Shown here: piece after piece, positions 55,928 to 64,000 of the stretch
Layout: every line of letters begins with the position of its first letter
How positions within the stretch are numbered: the stretch's first letter is position 1
Origin: Alphaproteobacteria bacterium
Lineage (GTDB): Bacteria; Pseudomonadota; Alphaproteobacteria; UBA2966
Assembly: GCA_018650465.1 (NCBI GenBank)
Contig: JABIFY010000020.1
Location: forward strand, 62,001-126,000
Reading direction: 5' to 3'
Length of the DNA stretch: 64,000 bases
The notes under the pieces: model-generated
The model's database searches: none
What the model saw: the letters and a program-made list of their open reading frames with translations, nothing else
What the model was told of the DNA's origin: nothing
Translations under genes and position numbers: made by a program

Positions 55928-56956
55928 TTACTCGGCAGCTTGTGCCCGTCGTCGCGCCATTTTCGTCAACAGATTATCGGCGACACCTGGCCTGCTCCAG
56001 GGACAAACCACCAGGCAAATGCCGCAGGTTTGATTGTCGACGAAATAAGGAATGCATTTGTCGAAATCGACAAACCATTTTTCATTGCCACGCACCATTT
56101 GTTTTTCATTGAAGATCGCATCGGGTGGACAGGCATTCTTGCAAACCTGACAGCTGGCGCAAAAATCATCAGCCCCAAATGGCTTGGGCGTGTCCGGGGC
56201 CAGCGGCATATCCGTCGTCACCATGGACAAACGGAAGTTTGATCCCATCTTGTGATGGATCATGGAGCCATGTTTGCCAAGTTCGCCAATCCCGGCTTCG
56301 ATAGCCGCCGGGATCATGATTACATCTTCGCTCATGGGGCCGGTTTTTTCTTCGGCGCTATAGCCCTGTTCCCTGATCCAGTTGGCGACCTGGATGGCCA
56401 CTTTTCCGGCGCGGGCGTATTGGCGTACAACCTCAACATAACTGTCCAGATCGGGTGCTTTGTTCATTTCATCAAAGTCCTGGTCAATTGCCAGAACAAT
56501 TGTCCACGGGCCCAATGGCTGATCGCGATCTGAATAAGTCCACTCCTCACGCCAGGCCGTGATACCCACGTCATCGGCACTGAAACCCTGGGCCGCTTCC
56601 TTCAGGGCTGCAGACATGTCCTCGGGTGACATGTCCGCCTTTGTTTCAGCAACCTCGGAAATCGGGATCAGTTTGTTGGCTTCGCGAAACTTGCGGGCGT
56701 TGATGATGCGGGGGTCATTCTGGTCGACAGTGTAAAAATACATCAGCAGGTCATGATGGGCGATAGAACCATCCGTGCGCCAGAATACAGGCACGGGCTT
56801 GCTTTTTTCTTCAACGCCCAGGCCGTTGACGTCATTGCCGGAAACGTCAGGCCAGACTTCCTTGACCATATCGCTCGGCTGATAAACATCGCCGTTTTTG
56901 CCTCTGATATACGCCATATCGAAACCATCCCTGAAACCGCTTGCAATGATTTCCAA
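55928..56956 (-). CDS. Reductive dehalogenase-like [4Fe-4S] protein
   Basis: 342 residues, no signal peptide. An ATG 42 bases inside (MAYIRGKNGDVYQ) is an alternative start. The C-terminal part contains CASCQVCKNACPPDAIF and, further on, CGICLVVCPWSRPG with an upstream Cys in DKCIPYF, the double-cluster pattern shared by reductive dehalogenases and epoxyqueuosine reductase. The middle section (VIMIPAAIEAGIGELGKHGSMIHHKMGSNFRLSMVTTD) fits the reductive dehalogenase family. It is shorter than respiratory enzymes and lacks a Tat signal and a B-type anchor gene. Function uncertain. Confidence 0.75.
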   Translation of the reverse strand: MEIIASGFRDGFDMAYIRGKNGDVYQPSDMVKEVWPDVSGNDVNGLGVEEKSKPVPVFWRTDGSIAHHDLLMYFYTVDQNDPRIINARKFREANKLIPISEVAETKADMSPEDMSAALKEAAQGFSADDVGITAWREEWTYSDRDQPLGPWTIVLAIDQDFDEMNKAPDLDSYVEVVRQYARAGKVAIQVANWIREQGYSAEEKTGPMSEDVIMIPAAIEAGIGELGKHGSMIHHKMGSNFRLSMVTTDMPLAPDTPKPFGADDFCASCQVCKNACPPDAIFNEKQMVRGNEKWFVDFDKCIPYFVDNQTCGICLVVCPWSRPGVADNLLTKMARRRAQAAE

Positions 56957-57435
56957 GCTTAGCGGAGATCGGGCGAATTCGACAAGCCTTCGAAAAAACC
57001 AGCCAAGAGGTAAAAATACGCACTTTTCCCTACGAAAAATTGCATTATTTAACCCTGTTGGGGGATGTTAAAAAAATCCAGGGCTGTAGAATTTGCGTAC
57101 TCTCATCGAAAGACAATGCGAGTTGTCTGCGAAATCGGTGTCTGAAGGCGTGTTATCCGGGCTTCCATGATTTGTTTTGGGGCGGAATACCGGATCGACA
57201 AAATTTCTGAAACGGTTTGTTTTGGAAGTTGGATCAATGACAAGGCTTATGCGAGCTGTTTTGCTCGTTGATCCACAGCGCAAACGTGGCGAGGGGCTGC
57301 GTTATCAGAAATGTTATTTGATTTCTGCTCAGACACCGATCAGCGACACTTTTCCAAAAAATCAATTCGCTCACTTCTGGTCAGTTCTGGAAAATCAGCT
57401 AGGTTGTGGCTGTCTTTCATTCCGGGAACCTGCCC
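56957..57435. other. Divergent intergenic region without recognised feature
   Basis: 479 bases between the dehalogenase-like gene and the FAD oxidoreductase gene. Short ORFs here show no signal, motif or ribosome site. No strong palindrome or NNR box was noticed. It presumably holds the two promoters. Confidence 0.5.
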
Positions 57436-58797
57436 ATGAAACAAATCACCGAGCCTGCCCGGCAAATTGATGTCATCCATGAAACAGACGTCCTTGTGGT
57501 GGGCTCTGGCCCTGGCGGTCTGGCCGCGGCCCTTGGCGCTGCCCGCGCCGGTATTTCCGTGGCGTTAGTGGAACGGTATGGCTGTTTCGGTGGCAATATT
57601 ACGGCTGTCGGTGTTGAAGGCTTTGCCTGGTATCGCCATGAAAAAACCATCGATACAGAAGGTGTCGGGCGCGAGTTTGAAGACAGGGCAAAAGCCGCAG
57701 GTGCTGGCACAGCGGAGCCACAGTCTGACAGCTTCGCCCTGGATGGTGAGGCTTTCAAGGTTGTGGCCGATAATCTGGTCGTGGAAGCAGGCATAACACC
57801 CATGTTACATCGGTCTTTTGTGGCCCCCATTGTTGAAGATGGTGTGATCAAGGGCATCATCACGGAAAGCAAAGCGGGGCGGGAAGCGATTCTGGCCCAG
57901 CGGGTAATTGATGCCACGGGCGATGCAGACATTGCCTTTCGGGCTGGTGCCTTGACCAATAAAACGCCTCGGGAAGAGATGATGGCGGCGTCTGTGATGT
58001 TTTCCATGACCGGGGTCGACAAGCAGAAATTTATTGAAGCCGTCAAGGCAGATCCGCAAACCTACAAGGACTGGGAAAGCGGCGAATGGACGGTGGAGAC
58101 AACCGGTAAAGAAGACCGCATGTTCTCGCCGTTTTTGCGCAAACCCTTTGAGGCCGCCATGGAAGCCGGGTTTATCCCGAAAAACCTGGACACCATTTCA
58201 GGCACCTGGGGCGCGGTGTATGACACCGGCGATCTGACTTATCTGAATCTTGTGCATCTTGCCCATTGCGATGGCTCGGACCCGGACGATCTGACGACCT
58301 ATGAAATTGAAGGCCGCCGACAGACCATGTTGGCCGTCCAGGCCCTGCGCCAGTTTCAGCCAGGCTGTGACAACGCCAAACTTCGAAACTTCGGTATGAC
58401 TTTAGGCGTACGGGATACGCGCAAAATTGACGCGGTTTATAACATGACGGCGGCAGATGTACGGGAACAAGGTCGCTTTGACGATACAATCGGTATCTTT
58501 CCGGAATTTCTCGATGGCTATGGCATTCTGATTTTGCCAACGACCGGGCGCTATTTTCAGGTGCCCTATCGGTCCCTGCTGCCACGCAATATTTCCAATC
58601 TTCTTGTCGCTGGTCGATCAACCGGGGGCGATAAAACCAGCCATGCGGCCACACGAAACATGATGTGTTGCACTGTCAGCGGCCAGGGGGCCGGTGTGGC
58701 AGCTGCGGTGTCTTTGAAAGACAATCAAGCTTTCGATAAGCTGGATATTGGTTTGGTACAAAAGGAATTGCTACGGCAAGGCGTACGTCTATATTAA
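57436..58797 (+). CDS. FAD-dependent oxidoreductase
   Basis: 453 residues from the ATG reading MKQITEPARQ. The dinucleotide-binding motif VLVVGSGPGGLAAALGAARAGISVALVE is at about residues 20-47 and a second FAD segment, ATGDADIAFRAGAL, lies near 155. The C-terminal RSLLPRNISNLLVAGRSTGGDKTSHAATRNMMCCTVSGQGAGVAAAV is typical of the FAD_oxidored family. Precedes the sarcosine oxidase genes by 126 bp. Substrate unknown. Confidence 0.83.
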   Translation: MKQITEPARQIDVIHETDVLVVGSGPGGLAAALGAARAGISVALVERYGCFGGNITAVGVEGFAWYRHEKTIDTEGVGREFEDRAKAAGAGTAEPQSDSFALDGEAFKVVADNLVVEAGITPMLHRSFVAPIVEDGVIKGIITESKAGREAILAQRVIDATGDADIAFRAGALTNKTPREEMMAASVMFSMTGVDKQKFIEAVKADPQTYKDWESGEWTVETTGKEDRMFSPFLRKPFEAAMEAGFIPKNLDTISGTWGAVYDTGDLTYLNLVHLAHCDGSDPDDLTTYEIEGRRQTMLAVQALRQFQPGCDNAKLRNFGMTLGVRDTRKIDAVYNMTAADVREQGRFDDTIGIFPEFLDGYGILILPTTGRYFQVPYRSLLPRNISNLLVAGRSTGGDKTSHAATRNMMCCTVSGQGAGVAAAVSLKDNQAFDKLDIGLVQKELLRQGVRLY

Positions 58798-58923
58798 GAG
58801 GTCGTTTTTCCTGTCAGTAACGTCGTCTGCAGGATAGTATTGTTGGAGTCCACAAGGCCTTGTACGCCTTGATATTATTCCATTATCGGGGAGGCAGCTG
58901 CACTTCATTCGCTGCCCTGTAAT

Positions 58924-60174
58924 ATGAAACGCTATTCGATTTTCAGTCTGGTCCGCAACGCGGTCAGCCACCATAAAGACTGGCCCAAAGCCTGGCGCAG
59001 TCCTGACCCTAAAGCTGAATACGATGTGGTCATCGTGGGCGGCGGCGGACATGGTCTGGCGACGGCATATTACCTGGCCAAAAACCACGGCATCACCAAT
59101 GTGGCGGTGATCGAAAAAGGCTGGCTGGGGGGCGGTAATACGGGCCGCAATACCACGATCATCCGCTCGAACTACCTTTGGGATGAGAGCGCGCATCTAT
59201 ATGAGCACTCTCTGAAGCTTTATGAAGGCCTGAGCCAGGAACTGAATTACAACATTATGCTGAGCCAGCGTGGTGTTTTGAACCTGGCCCACAATCAACA
59301 TGATTTACGTGAATTGTCCCGGCGCATCTCAGCCAACCGTTTGAACGGCATTGATTCCGAATTTCTCACACCGGCCGACATCAAAAACATGGTGCCGCTG
59401 ATGGATGTCTCGCCCGAAGCGCGCTATCCGGTCATGGGGGCGTCCCTGCAAAAACGCGGTGGCGTGGCCCGCCATGATGCCGTCGCCTGGGGCTATGCCA
59501 GGGCTGCGGATGATCGCGGTGTCGACATCATCCAGCAATGTGAAGTCACAGGCATTTTACGTGAAGGTGGTGCGGTTACCGGGGTGGAAACCACACGCGG
59601 CACCATCAAAGCCAAAAAAGTGGCGCTTGCTGTGGCAGGTCATACCAGTATGTTGGCGCAAATGGCCGATGTGCGTTTGCCCATCACCAGTCATCCCTTG
59701 CAGGCAATGGTCTCGGAACCGGTCAAACCGGCGCTGGATTGTGTGGTCATGTCCAACGCTGTGCACGGCTATATCAGCCAGTCAGATCGCGGTGAGATGG
59801 TCATGGGGGCCGGCATCGATACCATGACCGGCTACACCCAGCGCGGGGCCTTGCCAGTTGTGGAAGAATTGCAACGCGCCATCGTATGTCTGTTCCCGTC
59901 CTTCAGTCGTCTGCGTCTGATGCGCCAATGGGGTGGCATTGTGGATACCTGTCCTGATGCCAGCCCCATCGTTTCGAAAACGCCTGTCGGTGGACTTTAT
60001 GTGAACGGCGGTTGGGGCACCGGTGGCTTCAAGGCCACACCAGGGTCGGGCTGGGTTTATGCTCACACCATTGCCCGGGACGAGGCACATGAATTGAACG
60101 CACCCTTTGCGCTGGAACGATTTACCACCGGCGCGCTGATTGACGAACATGGCGCTGCGGCCGTGGCGCATTAA
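58924..60174 (+). CDS. soxB: Sarcosine oxidase beta subunit
   Basis: 416 residues. FAD motif [22 protein letters not shown] (about 37-58), followed by [19 protein letters not shown], where the conserved RNTT segment is typical of SoxB. The C-terminal [30 protein letters not shown] also fits. The beta subunit holds FAD and the sarcosine oxidation site and covalent FMN at the alpha-beta interface. First gene of the operon. Confidence 0.93.
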   Translation: MKRYSIFSLVRNAVSHHKDWPKAWRSPDPKAEYDVVIVGGGGHGLATAYYLAKNHGITNVAVIEKGWLGGGNTGRNTTIIRSNYLWDESAHLYEHSLKLYEGLSQELNYNIMLSQRGVLNLAHNQHDLRELSRRISANRLNGIDSEFLTPADIKNMVPLMDVSPEARYPVMGASLQKRGGVARHDAVAWGYARAADDRGVDIIQQCEVTGILREGGAVTGVETTRGTIKAKKVALAVAGHTSMLAQMADVRLPITSHPLQAMVSEPVKPALDCVVMSNAVHGYISQSDRGEMVMGAGIDTMTGYTQRGALPVVEELQRAIVCLFPSFSRLRLMRQWGGIVDTCPDASPIVSKTPVGGLYVNGGWGTGGFKATPGSGWVYAHTIARDEAHELNAPFALERFTTGALIDEHGAAAVAH

Positions 60175-60185
60175 GGGCAAATGAT

Positions 60186-60470
60186 ATGTTGATTATTGAC
60201 TGCCCATATTGTGGCAAGCGCGACGAAGCCGAATTTCATTATGGCGGCGAAGCCCATATTGTCCGCCCTGAAAACCCTTCGGAATTGTCCGATGAAGCCT
60301 GGGCTGAATATCTGTTTATGCGCTCGAATACCAAAGGCCGGTTTCTGGAACGCTGGGTGCATTCGGAAGGTTGCCGTCGCTGGTTTAACATGGCGCGCAA
60401 CACCGCCAATAACGAAGTGGAAGCGGTATACTTGATGGGCGAGACGCCACCAAAAGAGGTGAGCAAATGA
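60186..60470 (+). CDS. soxD: Sarcosine oxidase delta subunit
   Basis: 94 residues. Zinc ligands CPYCGKRDEAEFHYGGEAH and the second part WVHSEGCRRWFNMARNT are as in the known SoxD. Lies 11 bp after soxB and overlaps soxA by 4 bp. The small subunit stabilises the complex. Confidence 0.92.
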   Translation: MLIIDCPYCGKRDEAEFHYGGEAHIVRPENPSELSDEAWAEYLFMRSNTKGRFLERWVHSEGCRRWFNMARNTANNEVEAVYLMGETPPKEVSK

Positions 60471-63400
60471 CCCGTCAGGCAAACAGGCTGGGCACCGACC
60501 TTGTTGCAGGCGCGAGAATTGATCGATCGAAATCCATTTGGTTTACCTTTAATGGTCGGCGCTACGAAGGCCATGAAGGTGACACCCTGGCATCGGCTTT
60601 GGTGGCCAATGACGTACAACTTGTGGCCCGCAGTTTCAAATATCATCGTCCGCGTGGTTTTTTTGGTGCGGGCGCGGAAGACCCTTGCGTCATGGTGCAG
60701 GTGGGCGTGGGTGCGGAAACATTGCCAAACCTGCGGGCAACGCAGGTTGAGCTTTATGATGGTCTGGTTGCCGACAGCGTAAATGCCTGGCCTTCGGTTA
60801 ATCATGATGTGGGCATCGTCAATGATCTGATGAGCCGACTGTTGCCTGCCGGATTTTATTACAAAACCTTCATGTGGCCCGCCAGCTGGTGGACCACATA
60901 CGAACATGTCATACGCAACGCGGCTGGCATGGGCGTGGCCCCGAAACAGCCGGATCCCGATACCTATGATCACATGCATATCCATTGTGATGTGTTGATT
61001 GTGGGCGGCGGGCCGTCAGGCCTGGCGGCAGCTTTGGCAGCCGGGCGCACAGGTGCGCGGGTCATCATTGTTGATGAACAGTCGGAAATGGGTGGCTCTA
61101 TTTTGGCCAGTCGGTTGCTTGTTGATGACAAGCCTGGTGCGGAATGGCTAGCGTCTGCCTTGGCTGAACTGGGCGCTATGGAAGAGGTCCGGGTGATGCC
61201 CCGGACCACCGCCTTTGGCCATTACGACCATAATCATATGGGTTTGCTGGAGCGACGCACTGACCATCTGGGCCCCGGTCACGACATCGCCCGTCAACGC
61301 ATGTGGAAAGTCCGTGCGGGCCAGGTCATCCACGCAGGTGGTGCCATCGAACGTTCATTGGTCTTTGCCGGAAACGACCGACCGGGCGTGATGTTGGCCT
61401 CGGCGGCGGCAACCTATGTTAATCGCTGGGCGGCACGACCGGGCCAGAAGACTGTCATTTTCACCAACAACGATTCTGCCTATGGCGTGGCGGCTGACCT
61501 GGCCGATGCAGGCATTTCTGTGCAAGCCATTGTCGACTTGCGTGTGGAACCAGGGGCCGCAGCATTGGAAGAAGCAAGTGCCCGCAACATCGAGGTTCTG
61601 ACAGCAAGCTGTGTTGTCGAGACCCGCGGAAAACGCGCGGTTGAGGGCGTCACTGTGATGAAATTGAACGACGCTGGTGACGGTGTGGTTGTTGGCGAAC
61701 GTCGCTTCGACTGTGGCCTCGTGGCGGTATCTGGCGGTTGGTCGCCTGCCGTGCATCTGCATTGTCATGCAGGCGGCAAAGTTGACTATGACGAAATTCA
61801 AGGCTGCTTTGTGCCGGGCAAAACGTTGGAAGCAGCACGTTCCGTCGGTGCCGCAAATGGCCAACTTGATTTGGCTGATTGTCTGACGGCGGGTTGGCAG
61901 GCCGGGACCAATGCTGCGGCCGATACAGGCTTTCGCAAACCAGGCAAAGTACCGAAAGGTCCGACCGCAACCGCGGTCGAGGTGAGCCCGCCGCGTCATG
62001 TCTGGATCATCCCGGCCAAACCCGGTGAGGAAAACAAGGTCAAACGCTTTGTTGATTTGCAAAATGACGTCACCGACGCCGATGTTCGCCTGGCCGCGCG
62101 CGAAGGCTATCGATCTGTCGAGCATCTGAAACGCTATACCACCTTGGGCATGGGCACGGATCAGGGCAAGACATCCAACATCCCCGGCCTTGGCATTTTG
62201 GCGGCTGAACTGGAGAAATCCTTACCGGACGTGGGCACCACCACTTTCCGCCCGCCCTATACGGCCATCACCATGGGGGCCATCGCTGGGCGTTACACCG
62301 GCCAGATGCTGGAGCCTGTGCGGCGTTCGCCCATGCATCACTGGCATGAAAATCATGGTGCGGCCTTTGAAGATGTCGGTCAGTGGAAACGGCCCTGGTA
62401 TTATCCGCAAGATGGTGAAGACATGCACGCTGCCGTGGCGCGAGAATGCCTGGCCGCCCGCAACGCCATTGGTATTCTGGATGCCACGACCCTTGGCAAG
62501 ATCGACATTCAAGGGCCCGATGCCTCAGAATTCCTGAACAGGATTTACACCAACGCCTGGTCCAAGCTGGCCGTGGGGCGCTGTCGTTATGGTTTGATGC
62601 TGAGCGAAGACGGCATGGTCATGGACGATGGTGTGACCTCGTGCATTTCTGACAACCGTTATTTGATGACAACCACGTCCGGCAATGCGGCCTCGGTCAT
62701 GGGCTGGCTGGAAGAATGGTTGCAGACGGAATGGCCGGACCTGAAGGTCTGGTGCAACTCCATCTCTGAATATTGGGCGACGCTGACGATCAGTGGCCCC
62801 TTTGCCCGTGATTTGCTGGCAGAACTGTGCAGCGATATTGATGTCTCGAACGACGGTCTGCCGTTCATGTCGTGGCGCGAAGGCACGGTGGCAGGTGCGC
62901 CCGCCCGGGTTTTCCGCATCAGCTTCACCGGCGAAGTGAGCTTCGAGATTAATGTGCCAGCTTCCCACGGGTTGGGCCTCTGGCAAGCCTTGATGACCGC
63001 CGGTGAAAAATACGGCATCACACCTTACGGCACGGAAGCCATGCATGTGCTGCGGGCGGAGAAGGGCTACATCATTGTGGGCCAGGAAACCGATGGCACC
63101 ATGACGCCTTATGATCTGGATATGGACTGGATCGTGTCAAAGAAAAAACCGGACTTCATCGGCAAGCGCAGTCTTGGCCGTGCGGACTTCCTGCGTGATG
63201 ACCGCAAGCAACTGGTCGGCCTTTTCACAGAAGACCCATTGGAGGTTTTACCGGAGGGTGCGCAAATTGTTGACGACCCGAACGCCCCCATTCCCATGCC
63301 CATGATCGGGCACGTGACGTCCAGTTATCTGAGCGCAAATCTTGGTCGCTCCATTGCCCTTGCTGTGGTCAAGGGCGGCATTAATCGCAAGGGTGAAACC

Positions 63401-63493
63401 GTGCACTTGCCGTTGGAAAATGGCCGGACAGTGCGGGCGGAAATAACCGGCATGGTGTTTTATGATCCACAAGGAGAGCGCCTCAATGGCTGA
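60467..63493 (+). CDS. soxA: Sarcosine oxidase alpha subunit
   Basis: 1008 residues. The N-terminal domain carries a ferredoxin-like segment FNGRRYEGHEGDTLASALVANDV, then an NAD-binding fold DVLIVGGGPSGLAAALAAGRTGARVIIVDEQ (about 171-200), and a C-terminal folate-binding aminomethyltransferase half (from about 620). It takes the methyl group from sarcosine as formaldehyde or as 5,10-methylene-tetrahydrofolate. Overlaps soxG by 8 bp. Complete. Confidence 0.94.
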   Translation: MTRQANRLGTDLVAGARIDRSKSIWFTFNGRRYEGHEGDTLASALVANDVQLVARSFKYHRPRGFFGAGAEDPCVMVQVGVGAETLPNLRATQVELYDGLVADSVNAWPSVNHDVGIVNDLMSRLLPAGFYYKTFMWPASWWTTYEHVIRNAAGMGVAPKQPDPDTYDHMHIHCDVLIVGGGPSGLAAALAAGRTGARVIIVDEQSEMGGSILASRLLVDDKPGAEWLASALAELGAMEEVRVMPRTTAFGHYDHNHMGLLERRTDHLGPGHDIARQRMWKVRAGQVIHAGGAIERSLVFAGNDRPGVMLASAAATYVNRWAARPGQKTVIFTNNDSAYGVAADLADAGISVQAIVDLRVEPGAAALEEASARNIEVLTASCVVETRGKRAVEGVTVMKLNDAGDGVVVGERRFDCGLVAVSGGWSPAVHLHCHAGGKVDYDEIQGCFVPGKTLEAARSVGAANGQLDLADCLTAGWQAGTNAAADTGFRKPGKVPKGPTATAVEVSPPRHVWIIPAKPGEENKVKRFVDLQNDVTDADVRLAAREGYRSVEHLKRYTTLGMGTDQGKTSNIPGLGILAAELEKSLPDVGTTTFRPPYTAITMGAIAGRYTGQMLEPVRRSPMHHWHENHGAAFEDVGQWKRPWYYPQDGEDMHAAVARECLAARNAIGILDATTLGKIDIQGPDASEFLNRIYTNAWSKLAVGRCRYGLMLSEDGMVMDDGVTSCISDNRYLMTTTSGNAASVMGWLEEWLQTEWPDLKVWCNSISEYWATLTISGPFARDLLAELCSDIDVSNDGLPFMSWREGTVAGAPARVFRISFTGEVSFEINVPASHGLGLWQALMTAGEKYGITPYGTEAMHVLRAEKGYIIVGQETDGTMTPYDLDMDWIVSKKKPDFIGKRSLGRADFLRDDRKQLVGLFTEDPLEVLPEGAQIVDDPNAPIPMPMIGHVTSSYLSANLGRSIALAVVKGGINRKGETVHLPLENGRTVRAEITGMVFYDPQGERLNG

Positions 63494-64000
63494 TAGCTAT
63501 CTTCGCCAAAGCGCTTTGGCTTCCCTTCATCTGATTGCCCGCGCCAACCAGGCAGATAGCAATGCCGGATTGAGCATGGGGGAGCGCGGGTTTCTCTGTC
63601 AGTGGGTGGTTCGCGGTGACGCCGGGAACGCTGTTTTTGCCTCAGCTGTGAAGGATGTAACGGGTTGTGATCTGCCGATTGAACCCAATACAGTTCAGGG
63701 GTCTGGCTACATTAATGTATTGTGGCTGGGGCCAGACGAGTGGCTGATCGTGGCACCGGACGGATCAGATGCTGGACCACGCCTGGACGAGGCTTGCAAG
63801 GACATTCATGCGGCTGTGACCGATGTCAGTGAAAGCCGGACGGTTATTGTGCTGGCCGGAGAACACGCCCGCGATGTCCTGGCCAAGGGTTGTGCCCTTG
63901 ATTTTCATGCCCGAAGTTTTGTGGTCGATCAGTGCGCCCAGTCCACCCTGGCCCATATGCATGTGATTGTGCATCAGCGATCAGACGCGCCCGAATTTGA
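63486..64000 (+). CDS. soxG: Sarcosine oxidase gamma subunit (partial, cut by window end)
   Basis: 171 codons are visible before the right edge, no stop reached. The ATG overlaps the soxA stop. The signature LWLGPDEWLIVAP and DVSESRTVIVLAGEHARDVLAKGCALDFH identify the subunit. It completes the heterotetramer soxBDAG. Confidence 0.9.
   Translation, partial: MADSYLRQSALASLHLIARANQADSNAGLSMGERGFLCQWVVRGDAGNAVFASAVKDVTGCDLPIEPNTVQGSGYINVLWLGPDEWLIVAPDGSDAGPRLDEACKDIHAAVTDVSESRTVIVLAGEHARDVLAKGCALDFHARSFVVDQCAQSTLAHMHVIVHQRSDAPEF

Overview
The window reads as a piece of chromosome from a denitrifying, probably marine, Rhodospirillales-like alphaproteobacterium. This is inferred from gene content: an MmcB-family protein, several TRAP transporters, heterotetrameric sarcosine oxidase, Dnr/NnrR-type regulators and a complete heme d1 gene set. 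No rRNA, tRNA, CRISPR array or transposase was recognised.

Region 1 (1-9.3 kb) is a catabolic island. A minus-strand unit (FAH-family hydrolase, then TRAP dctP-dctQ-dctM) diverges from a plus-strand unit: a GntR/FCD regulator, a molybdopterin large subunit, its three-cluster Fe-S small subunit and a VOC-family protein. The two-subunit enzyme resembles pyrogallol-phloroglucinol transhydroxylase and resorcinol hydroxylase, and keeps the His, Asp and Ser active-site pattern. Its large subunit carries an extra N-terminal domain of about 120 residues that looks SCP2-like.

Region 2 (9.5-41.6 kb) is a large nitrite/NO respiration island. It holds two full cytochrome cd1 nitrite reductase genes and a NapC/NirT-type cytochrome fused to a second heme domain. 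It also holds a cupredoxin, a NirN-like propeller with no heme c domain, and a heme-copper enzyme with a CuA subunit. That enzyme has Gln where oxidases have the active-site Tyr, which suggests NO reductase; heme O synthase and Sco genes accompany it. Next come a cytochrome b-ferredoxin-MvhD fusion, two Crp/Fnr regulators, nnrS, a NosR/NirI protein, and nirS-E-C-F-DL-G-H-J-N. Six perfect NNR/Dnr-type boxes (TTGAY-N4-GTCAA) and one near match sit in the intergenic gaps. Together these would reduce nitrite to NO (NirS), NO to N2O (the heme-copper enzyme), make heme d1 (NirE to NirN), and respond to NO through the two regulators. No nosZ, norBC or nirK is present in the window.

Region 3 (41.6-48.2 kb) is mixed: a palindromic repeat, an EamA transporter, an aldo/keto reductase, a TetR regulator with matching palindromes at both ends of its gene, a diguanylate cyclase, a tungstate/molybdate-type ABC permease and ATPase without a binding protein, and a BON-domain protein.

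Region 4 (48.3-64 kb) has a minus-strand catabolic set (P450, IlvD-family dehydratase, 3-hydroxyisobutyrate-dehydrogenase-like enzyme, second TRAP system), then a YHS protein and a reductive-dehalogenase-like Fe-S protein. A FAD oxidoreductase and the sarcosine oxidase operon soxBDAG follow; soxG is cut by the right edge.
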